Assembly: GCA_964499935.1 (NCBI GenBank)
Contig: CAZCMS010000001.1
Location: 821,287 to 885,286, forward strand
From: CALBGR01 sp964499935
Lineage (GTDB): Bacteria; Patescibacteriota; Saccharimonadia; Saccharimonadales; UBA4665
Reading direction: 5' to 3'
DNA length: 64,000 bases
Shown: positions 53,295 to 60,344 of the stretch, piece after piece
Numbering within the stretch: the stretch's first letter is position 1
How the letters are laid out: each line of letters opens with the position of its first letter
The notes under the pieces: generated by a model
What the model was told of the DNA's origin: nothing
Databases searched by the model: none
What the model saw: only the letters and a program-made list of their open reading frames with translations
Made by a program: the position numbers and the translations under genes

Positions 53295-53536
53295 AGAGCC
53301 TCTAGAGGGGGTGGGCACCGCTAGAGGCTCATTTATCCCTTCAACTCGACCAGCGATGAAGCATCAATACCTGCGTAATAGCCAAGGTTTGTGCCGGTCT
53401 AAGACCATCTTTTAGGACTCATCGTTCCCACTGCAGGGCAGAGCGAAGTTAAAGGGGTTAGTATGTCTTAGAGCGTTGCCTTTACAGGCGTCGCATAAAA
53501 AGTGGAGGGTAACAACTTGTCATGACGCGCTCTAAA
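53295..53536 (-). ncRNA. candidate structured RNA upstream of the 53-kb cassette
   Basis: The minus strand holds an 8-bp closed stem (TTAGAGCG / CGCTCTAA, 53528-53535 with 53468-53475), an 11-bp stem (CCCTTTAACTT / GAGTTGAAGGG) and a strong intrinsic terminator, GAGCCTCTAG...CTAGAGGCTC followed by TTTTATTT (53295-53329). No coding frame. The known RNAs I checked by eye (tmRNA, RNase P, SRP) do not fit. The 53211-53641 gap holds this, the cassette leader and a palindrome. Confidence 0.5.
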
Positions 53537-53553
53537 ACAATCTAACAATATTT

Positions 53554-53575
53554 AATCTGAACTTAAGTTCAGATT
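53554..53575. repeat. perfect 22-bp palindrome upstream of dprA
   Basis: Self-complementary around the centre CTTAAG (arms AATCTGAACTT). No loop, so more likely a dimeric protein-binding site than a terminator. It lies between the candidate RNA and dprA. Confidence 0.6.
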
Positions 53576-53641
53576 GTTAGAATGGGGGTATAAGGTACGT
53601 AGAACGCTATAACACGTCTACAGGTTGCAATTTTAGCAAAT

Positions 53642-54556
53642 TTGTTTCGTTATGTCAATACTTTTACACATATTTGTACTATAAGCAATAAAATTACGCT
53701 AACGCTTAGTGCGATTCCAAAGGTGTTACAAACAATTCCAAATCCTCCAAAAAACCTGTACGCAACAGGGGTAGACATAGACGAAATCATGCAACGTCCT
53801 AGGGTAGCGATAGTTGGCAGTAGGAAAGTAACACCCTATGGGGACAATATTACAACAAAATTAGCAAGTGATCTTGCAAAACATGGAATAGTGATCGTGA
53901 GTGGGCTGGCGCTAGGAATTGACGCGCTAGCTCATAAAGCTGCGCTAAAAGCAGATGGACTTACTGCTGCAGTACTCCCGAATAGCCTGGAAAACATATA
54001 CCCAAGTAGCCACACACAACTTGCCAAAGATATCACAAAACAAGGCCTGCTTATAACCGAATACGAGTCAAATCAGGGAATTAAATCTTACAAAGGTAAT
54101 TTCATTGCGCGAAACAGGCTGGTAGCAGGCTTGAGTGACGCAGTATTAGTTACGGAGGCAGCCAAAAACAGTGGCACATTGCACACGGCGCAATTTGCGG
54201 TCAAACAAGGCAAAAAGCTGTTTGCCACGCCCGGAAACATCACAAGCCCCATGAGTGCAGGTACAAATTCCCTTATTCAGCAGGGTGCAACACTTGTGAC
54301 ATGTGCTCAGGATATTCTTACCGCGCTTGATATGCCAGCTACAATACTCCAGCCGACCATAGCCACAAGCGACAATCCTAATGAGCAAAAAATTATTGAT
54401 CTATTACGCCACAAAGGTACTCTTAATGGCGCCGAGCTACAGATATTGAGCGCTCTTAGCACATCGCTATTTAACCAATCCATTACCATGCTCGAAATAA
54501 AAGGGCTCATCAAAGCTACAGGACCAAATATATGGACACTGACGAATCCCAGATAG
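53642..54556 (+). CDS. dprA: DNA-processing protein DprA
   Basis: 304 residues if started at TTG 53642. The Rossmann-like core has RVAIVGSRKVTPYG near 59, VSGLALGIDALAHKAAL near 84, AVLPNSLENIYPSSH, ITEYESNQG and RNRLVAGLSDAVLVTEAAKNSGTLHTA; a winged C-terminal domain follows. It loads RecA on incoming single-stranded DNA in natural transformation. The N-terminus is uncertain: TACTAT (53677-53682) ends 10 nt before an in-frame ATT (53693), which matches the leaderless pattern better than the TTG. Confidence 0.92.
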   Translation: MFRYVNTFTHICTISNKITLTLSAIPKVLQTIPNPPKNLYATGVDIDEIMQRPRVAIVGSRKVTPYGDNITTKLASDLAKHGIVIVSGLALGIDALAHKAALKADGLTAAVLPNSLENIYPSSHTQLAKDITKQGLLITEYESNQGIKSYKGNFIARNRLVAGLSDAVLVTEAAKNSGTLHTAQFAVKQGKKLFATPGNITSPMSAGTNSLIQQGATLVTCAQDILTALDMPATILQPTIATSDNPNEQKIIDLLRHKGTLNGAELQILSALSTSLFNQSITMLEIKGLIKATGPNIWTLTNPR

Positions 54557-54616
54557 GTGGTTGTTAAGAAAAATCTAATATGATACGGTGTATATCTTCC
54601 TACATAGGAAGAACCT

Positions 54617-54637
54617 ATCGATCTATCGAGGAGTGGT
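54617..54637 (+). repeat. 5' closing arm and SD of the 54.6-kb cassette
   Basis: The leader stretch ATCGATCTATCGAGGAGTGG contains the SD (GAGGAG) and pairs with ACCACACCTCTAGATTGAT (55047-55065) next to the hammerhead, apart from a 2-nt bulge, one G-U and one mismatch. Confidence 0.65.
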
Positions 54638-54641
54638 TAGT

Positions 54642-54971
54642 ATGCCTGTTCATCTGACGTTTAGCAGGATGCTTGAGGGCAGCAAGGACATCGTTGTCGA
54701 GTTCACCGATCGTCGCATCACCGAACGAGACGAGGCCACATACAGCCAGACTACTCACTACGTCACCCAGAGGGGTGATCGCCCCTGGCTGAAGAGTGTC
54801 GTCGAAACGATTCTGCGTGCTGCCGAGCACGACATTACAGTTGTTGTCCGTCCGCGGACAGTCACCATCAAGACCCAGAAGCCCATCAGCCAACTGGACT
54901 ACAGGAAGTTCAAAAACGCAGTACTCTCTGCGATTCAGAAACAAGGACTTCCTGTTGAAGTAGAGGCCTAG
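54642..54971 (+). CDS. cassette protein, 109 aa
   Basis: ATG 54642 lies behind GAGGAG. Soluble alpha/beta: MPVHLTFSRMLEGSKDIVVE, TQRGDRPWLKSVVETILRAA, DITVVVRPRTVTIKTQKPIS. No family recognised. GC-rich codons. The leader has a CTTCCT-ACAT-AGGAAG hairpin; the 3' UTR (from 54972) has a GACAGG/CCTGTC stem with an inner AGCTT/AAGCT hairpin, then the arm complementary to the leader and the hammerhead. Confidence 0.72.
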   Translation: MPVHLTFSRMLEGSKDIVVEFTDRRITERDEATYSQTTHYVTQRGDRPWLKSVVETILRAAEHDITVVVRPRTVTIKTQKPISQLDYRKFKNAVLSAIQKQGLPVEVEA

Positions 54972-55065
54972 CAAACATGGCGTGAGCCGACAGGAGGACG
55001 CGCAGCTTAGTACAAGCTCCGTTTTCCTGTCGCGCTCCAACGCTATACCACACCTCTAGATTGAT

Positions 55066-55120
55066 TTTCACTCCACAAATGTGTATTTGTGCTGATGAGT
55101 TCAAAAGAACGAAAGTGAAG
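55066..55120 (+). ncRNA. type III hammerhead ribozyme, copy 2
   Basis: CTGATGA at 55092-55098 and GAAA at 55111-55114. Stem III TTCAC/GTGAA (55067-55071 with 55115-55119), stem I CACAAAT-GTGT-ATTTGTG, stem II GTTC-AAAA-GAAC (perfect). Cleavage expected after C55073. Versus copy 1, stem III changed G-C to A-T and back-pairs (TTCGC/GCGAA to TTCAC/GTGAA), a true compensatory change. Confidence 0.88.
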
Positions 55121-55133
55121 TTAATACAGGCTT

Positions 55134-55252
55134 GGCTTCCCGCACATTTTCACCGAAAAGGTCTCGCTCCTTGAAAATTTCCTTAAGGAATATTTTCAAA
55201 GACCGCTCACTCGGCTGAGGCAGCCTTTTCTTGTGAATATGTGTGGGAAGCC
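55134..55252 (+). ncRNA. structured RNA element, copy 2
   Basis: Same internal core as 32504-32625 (TTTTCACCGAAAAGGTCTCG; CTCACTCGGCTGAGGCA; CCTTTTCTTG) with a different but perfectly paired outer stem (GGCTTCCCGCACAT / ATGTGTGGGAAGCC). It begins 14 nt after the hammerhead and ends 78 nt before topA. Confidence 0.68.
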
Positions 55253-55329
55253 AAAAACTACTTGCAAATAATTTTAAAATAACGTAGGCTTACGCTTTGT
55301 GTACATAACCCGTATACTATAAACCGCAT

Positions 55330-57654
55330 ATGATAAAAAAATTACTTATAGTAGAGAGCCCATCAAAAGCTAAGACAATTAGCAAATACGTAGACAAAGA
55401 TTTTACGGTTCTTTCGAGTGTGGGACATATTAGGAACATCACCAAAAAAACCAAAGATGGTACACCGCCAATAGACACTGACAATGACTTTAAGACAGTG
55501 TACGAAATTGATGCAGACAAGAAGAAAGTTGTCGCCGAGCTTCGAAAGGCAGCAAAAGAAGCCGATGAAATCTATCTAGCGACCGACCCCGACCGTGAAG
55601 GAGAAGCAATAGCCTGGCACTTATGTGAGGTCTTGAAGATTGATCCAAAAACTACCAAACGCGTAACGTACCATGAAATCTCTAAATCGGCCGTCGAAGA
55701 GGCTATAAAGAACGCTGGAACAGTAGATATGAAGCTCGTACAGGCACAGCAAGCTCGCCAGATTCTGGATCGACTTGTTGGATTTGAGTTGTCTCCGGTT
55801 GTATGGCAAAAAGTACCAGGTGGAAAATCTGCTGGTCGCGTACAGTCTCCAGCCGTAAGGTTAATTGTAGAGCGTGAAAGAGAAATTGAGGCGTTTGAAG
55901 GCTCTGCTACTTATAAAGTTGTTGCTAACTTCACCCTACATGATGGAACCGTCATGAAAGCTGAGCTGCCAAAGAAGCTCGACACCGAAGAAGAAGCGCA
56001 TGCATTCCTAGAGTCACTCATCGGAGCTACTTTTACCGTTTCTGACGTCTCGACAAGCCCGAGCAAGCGAAATCCGAGCGCTCCGTTTACTACAAGTACC
56101 TTGCAGCAAGAAGCAAACAGTCGCCTTGGGTTTAGCGCCAAAGCAACAATGTCATCAGCTCAACGGTTATACCAAGCCGGTAAAATCACCTACATGCGTA
56201 CTGACTCTGTGAATTTATCAGGTCAGGCTTTATCTCAAATAACACAGTACATTAAAGGTGAATTTGGCGAAAAGTATCATCAAGTTCGCACGTTTAAAAC
56301 AAAATCTAACACCGCCCAAGAAGCCCACGAAGCAATTCGCCCGACCGACAGCACGGCGACTAAGGCAAGTAGCGACGAATACGACCAAAAACTATACGAT
56401 CTTATCCGTAGGCGAACACTTGCCAGCCAAATGGCGCCAGCAGAGCTCGAGAAAACAACAATTACTATTACTATTTCTACCACTTCACAAAAATTCGAAG
56501 CAAAAGGAGAGGTTATTCTTTTTGACGGCTTCTTGAAGGTGTATGGCTCAAACAAGAAAGACGGTGACATTCTACCTCCGTTAAAAGCAAACGATACGCT
56601 CAATTTATCAAACGCAAACGCACGGCAAGTATTTGCTCGTCCTCCCGCTCGTTACACAGAAGGTAGCCTGGTGAAGAAGCTCGAAGATCTCGATATTGGC
56701 CGACCTTCAACGTACGCAACCATTATTTCTACCGTTCAAGCTCGTGGATATGTCGAGAAGGGAGAAGGTGAGGGCACTCCGCGTGATGTTATTACACTTA
56801 ATCTCGAGAAAGATGCGATACAGCGTGAAATTATCCAAGAAAAAACTGGCAGCGACAAAGGTAAACTTATACCTACCGCAAGCGGAAAAGTCATCAGCGA
56901 CTTCCTGACTGGCCACTTTGAACAAGTAGTTGATTACGGATTTACAGCTCACGTAGAAGAAGACTTCGATAAAATCGCTACCGGCAAGCTTGAGCGCAAT
57001 AAAATGCTTAAAGATTTCTATACACCGTTCCATGAACTTATAGAAAAATCTGGTGGCATTAAACGTTCAGAGGTAGCCCAGGCACGCGAACTTGGCACCG
57101 ATCCTAAGTCTCAGAAGCCTGTATACGCTCGTTTTGGGCGTTTTGGCCCAATGCTACAGCTCGGCAGCCAAGACGACGAAGAGAAGCCAAAATTTGCACC
57201 ATTGCCAGCCGGCGCCAAGCTCGAGACAGTCACACTGGAAGAAGCTCTAGAGATGTTCAAGCTGCCACGTACCGTTGGTACAACTCCAGATGGCGAGACC
57301 ATTAAAGCAAACATTGGACGATTTGGTCCGTATATTCAGGTGGGTAAGCTATTCGTCTCTATTAAGCCCAAAGATCCTTTCGAGATTACCGAAGAAGAAG
57401 CTCGTGAGCTATATGCAGATAAGCTCAAGAAAGAAGCCGAAAAGAATATCGCTGATTTTGGCGACATAAAGGTGCTGAATGGGCGATTTGGCCCGTATGT
57501 CACCGATGGCACCAAAAATGCCAAAATTCCCAAGGAAACAGATCCAAAATCGCTCACAGAAGCACAAGCAAAAGAACTTCTTGATAAAGTGCCGGCCAAG
57601 AAAAGACGATTTCCTACACGTAGCGCCACTACAAAAACCAAAGCTAAAAAATAA
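55330..57654 (+). CDS. topA: DNA topoisomerase I
   Basis: 774 residues. Toprim domain at the start (IVESPSKAKTISKYVDKDF; ATDPDREGEAIAWHL near 85), active-site Tyr288 in ITYMRTDSVNLS, and central domain RPTDSTAT. Instead of Cys4 zinc fingers, the C-terminus carries three repeats with GRFGP(M/Y) (near 598, 659 and 717) and a Lys-rich end, as in several CPR and actinobacterial enzymes. It relaxes negative supercoils. TATACT ends 11 nt before ATG 55330. Confidence 0.96.
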   Translation: MIKKLLIVESPSKAKTISKYVDKDFTVLSSVGHIRNITKKTKDGTPPIDTDNDFKTVYEIDADKKKVVAELRKAAKEADEIYLATDPDREGEAIAWHLCEVLKIDPKTTKRVTYHEISKSAVEEAIKNAGTVDMKLVQAQQARQILDRLVGFELSPVVWQKVPGGKSAGRVQSPAVRLIVEREREIEAFEGSATYKVVANFTLHDGTVMKAELPKKLDTEEEAHAFLESLIGATFTVSDVSTSPSKRNPSAPFTTSTLQQEANSRLGFSAKATMSSAQRLYQAGKITYMRTDSVNLSGQALSQITQYIKGEFGEKYHQVRTFKTKSNTAQEAHEAIRPTDSTATKASSDEYDQKLYDLIRRRTLASQMAPAELEKTTITITISTTSQKFEAKGEVILFDGFLKVYGSNKKDGDILPPLKANDTLNLSNANARQVFARPPARYTEGSLVKKLEDLDIGRPSTYATIISTVQARGYVEKGEGEGTPRDVITLNLEKDAIQREIIQEKTGSDKGKLIPTASGKVISDFLTGHFEQVVDYGFTAHVEEDFDKIATGKLERNKMLKDFYTPFHELIEKSGGIKRSEVAQARELGTDPKSQKPVYARFGRFGPMLQLGSQDDEEKPKFAPLPAGAKLETVTLEEALEMFKLPRTVGTTPDGETIKANIGRFGPYIQVGKLFVSIKPKDPFEITEEEARELYADKLKKEAEKNIADFGDIKVLNGRFGPYVTDGTKNAKIPKETDPKSLTEAQAKELLDKVPAKKRRFPTRSATTKTKAKK

Positions 57655-57899
57655 TTCATCACGGCGCCTCTTAGTCACCTTTCTCTCATTGCAACAGGGA
57701 TTTTTTACTTATCCACAATTTGATAAGAGTGCAAGTTGTTGTCTAGTGAATTTCTACAACACAAAGTAAGCAAGAGCGTCATATATGTGCTACAATATGT
57801 GTATTAATAACTTATTTGAGATAATTGTTGACTTTTAGTAATTATAGTTTTATAATTGTAGTTAGATTAAAAAAGCAACATAAACGGAGATGAGCCTCT

Positions 57900-58943
57900 A
57901 TGACTAAAGGTGACACCGGGGAAAAGATCCTCAATACCGAGGAATTCGCACAAGCAATCCTTGAAACTATTGAACGCGAACGAGAACGTGAAATTATTTC
58001 ACGTCGTTTCGGGCTATTCGATCGTAAGGAAACACTTGAGCAAATCGGGGAACTACTTGGTATCACTCGTGAACGCGTGCGTCAGCTTGAAAAATCTGTT
58101 ATCACCCGCCTGAAGGCAAGTGCCGAAGCAGGGGAGTTACCTAATATTCAAGTGATAGAGAGTAGTCTTTTAGAGTACCTTGAAAAGAATGGAACCGCAG
58201 CACGTATTACCAATATGTCCAAGTCACTAACTGCAGAGAATTCGAAGACCGACCAGTCGCGAATAGCATTTCTCGCAACACTTTGTCCTCAGATTGTCTC
58301 TATCAACGAAACCGATGATTACTATCAATCAGTCAGCATTAAAAAAGTTAACGATGAAAAAGCACTAAAATCTGCTATTGGTAAAATTGTTGATGCCATC
58401 AAAAAGATTGGTGAACCAAAACCAATCGAAGATGTGGCAAAAGAAGCCTCAATCACCGACCCAAAGCAAGCTGAGGCGCTTGCAAGTATCTCAAAGAAGC
58501 TCGCTACCTTAAACGGTCAATGGGGCCTTATTAAATGGCCTATGGTCAACCCAAAGAATATCCGCGACAAAATCTATGTTATCCTCCGAGAAAACGGCAA
58601 GCACATGCACTTCAACGAAATCGCTGAAGCTATCAAAGAATCTGACTTTAAGCGCAAAGATGTCACTACCCAAGCAATTCACAACGAGTTAATTAAAGAC
58701 AAACGCTTTGTACTTGTTGGTCGCGGTATTTACGCCCTCAAAGAATGGGGCTACAAGAAGGGGACAGTAGCAGACATTATTGCCGATATCCTACGCGATG
58801 AAGGCAAGGAACTACACCGAGACGAAATCGTTAAGCGTGTGCTCGAGAGCCGTTACGTTAAGGAGACGACCATCCTTCTAAACCTTCAGGGCAAGCCACA
58901 ATTCAAGCGCGTTGCAAAAGCGACATACGCTCTCGCCGACTAG
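57900..58943 (+). CDS. sigma region 4-like / HARE-HTH transcription regulator
   Basis: 347 residues. Residues ~20-85 form a sigma-70 region 4-type helix-turn-helix: REREREIISRRFGLFDRKET, LEQIGELLGITRERVRQLEK. The C-terminal ~140 residues hold two winged HARE-HTH/RpoE-delta-like modules (ENGKHMHFNEIAEAIKESDF; DEGKELHRDEIVKRVLESRY). Region 2 for -10 binding is missing, so this is not a full sigma factor. Delta-like proteins modulate RNA polymerase. GGAGATGAG precedes ATG 57900. Confidence 0.82.
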   Translation: MTKGDTGEKILNTEEFAQAILETIEREREREIISRRFGLFDRKETLEQIGELLGITRERVRQLEKSVITRLKASAEAGELPNIQVIESSLLEYLEKNGTAARITNMSKSLTAENSKTDQSRIAFLATLCPQIVSINETDDYYQSVSIKKVNDEKALKSAIGKIVDAIKKIGEPKPIEDVAKEASITDPKQAEALASISKKLATLNGQWGLIKWPMVNPKNIRDKIYVILRENGKHMHFNEIAEAIKESDFKRKDVTTQAIHNELIKDKRFVLVGRGIYALKEWGYKKGTVADIIADILRDEGKELHRDEIVKRVLESRYVKETTILLNLQGKPQFKRVAKATYALAD

Positions 58944-58967
58944 AAATATCCAGACCTTTTATCCCCT

Positions 58968-59645
58968 ATGGTCACAGACGTTAACTCTAGTCCCAAGTTG
59001 CAATGCAAAAGCTATAAGCAAATCAAGGCAGCAATGACTGGCGAGCGATGGCAGCATGGAGCGTTAGCTGCGACACATGTTGATGACGATCATATCAGAA
59101 GAGGGTTTCCTGGTCTCGCAAGAGGCGTCTACGATCAAACTCTGACTTCTCAGCTAAAATACCTACTGTCTCAAGATGACCGTCCAGAATTGTATCTTTT
59201 CACCGCTATGTCGGCGATACCAGTAGCAGATGCTTTTCGTGGCTTTTTTGGCAATAATCGTCCAGCGCTAGGATCTATAAAAGCTGACCGAGTGTCAGCA
59301 CTTTCGCATATTGACCGCAGCCGCTATTACCAACCATCCTACGAAGAGCTGATGGCTCATCGAACCGAAGTAGAAAGAATGAGAGAACTTACTAGAACCG
59401 TCTCACATGTGTGTGTCGTGGAGCAATTTTCTGCTTCTGGCAATACGTTGAGGTATGCAGGTCTACTCCTAAGGGAAGCGGGAGTTGAAACTGTATCTGG
59501 CATTCGTGGCCAGTGGTACAACGAAGCAGCTAAAGAACACATTAATGAGCACGAACTAACATCTAGTCATGCGCCGTTTATGCATAGCGTTGGGGCACTT
59601 GTGAGAGAGCAGCTTTCAGATCATCTTGCAGAAATACGAACATAA
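58968..59645 (+). CDS. phosphoribosyltransferase-like protein
   Basis: 225 residues. SHVCVVEQFSASGNTLRYAG, then LLLREAGVETVSGIRGQWYN near 145-183 match the PRPP-binding loop and following helix/strand of type I PRTases, with Glu-Gln replacing the usual Asp-Asp. The fold may be a nucleoside-processing or regulatory variant, as in some tellurite/competence-associated PRTases. 24 nt after the sigma-like gene. No substrate assigned. Confidence 0.65.
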   Translation: MVTDVNSSPKLQCKSYKQIKAAMTGERWQHGALAATHVDDDHIRRGFPGLARGVYDQTLTSQLKYLLSQDDRPELYLFTAMSAIPVADAFRGFFGNNRPALGSIKADRVSALSHIDRSRYYQPSYEELMAHRTEVERMRELTRTVSHVCVVEQFSASGNTLRYAGLLLREAGVETVSGIRGQWYNEAAKEHINEHELTSSHAPFMHSVGALVREQLSDHLAEIRT

Positions 59646-59866
59646 TACGAACACTCTGTATATATGCGAAAACAGCGCATTTTAGGGATTTACTTAAAAT
59701 AGCAAAAATAGGCTACATGTAATAAAAATCAATAAAATGGCCCGAATTACATAAAATAGTGAGCACGTGAGCGTCAAAGGATAGGGGAAGATAAAACTAA
59801 TATGTAGCTACTCATTTTTTGCTAGAAATAGCCATGCAGAGCAGACCAAATCAACATAGTAATTAG

Positions 59867-59894
59867 ACGTCGCACAATGTATATTTTGCGACGT
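59867..59894. other. dif: dif site (XerCD recombination site)
   Basis: 11-nt arm ACGTCGCACAA, centre TGTATA, 11-nt arm TTTTGCGACGT. The arms are inverted repeats of each other at 10 of 11 positions, and the centre equals that of E. coli dif (GGTGCGCATAA-TGTATA-TTATGTTAAAT). It lies in the longest non-coding stretch of the window (59646-60344), between convergent genes. That stretch also holds a CCCCT-AAAAT-AGGGG hairpin near 59938, a 10-bp stem at 60082-60111, one TTATCCACA and an AT-rich block at 60140-60260. Confidence 0.8.
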
Positions 59895-60081
59895 TAATAT
59901 TAAAATAATAGACGATAACTAATACCTCCCTCAAACCCCTAAAATAGGGGACTTCGTACAGATTGTTATTATTTACGCCGAACAACTCCAGCCAAGTTAA
60001 TAAATTACATTAATACCTACGTAATTGTCTGTGAATGCATACTGCAAGCGCCAATACTAATGTATTTCTATCGTCAACCGC

Positions 60082-60111
60082 CTAGTGTCTGAGCTAACTA
60101 CCAGACACTAG
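60082..60111. repeat. 10-bp inverted repeat near dif
   Basis: CTAGTGTCTG and CAGACACTAG, perfect, with a 10-nt spacer; no T-run. A DnaA-box-like TTATCCACA (60120-60128) follows 8 nt later. Confidence 0.6.
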
Positions 60112-60344
60112 AGCTTGACTTATCCACAGCATTGTCGTGAAATGTTTGCTTTTTTGACTTTTTGATACTTTTATATTTTAAATTTGCAAATCCCCTATTT
60201 CCTGCTCAAATTATAAAAATTTTGACTTTTCCCCTACTTTGTATATTTATATATTTTTATTGCCAGCCACAGCCACCATAGTAATATGAACATTTTACGA
60301 ACATGCAGGGCAGTAATGTAGGGGGATTACTCGGTTATTTTTGA

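Noticed and set aside
52632..53324. Open frame on the plus strand opposite the 53-kb beta-helix gene, repetitive and Thr/Ala-rich
   Set aside because: Antisense of a hexapeptide-repeat gene; codon bias, SD and sister cassette all support the minus strand.
57709..57717. DnaA-box-like TTATCCACA, with another at 60120-60128
   Set aside because: Two isolated boxes without clustering or dnaA/dnaN nearby; with a dif site beside them this is terminus, not origin.
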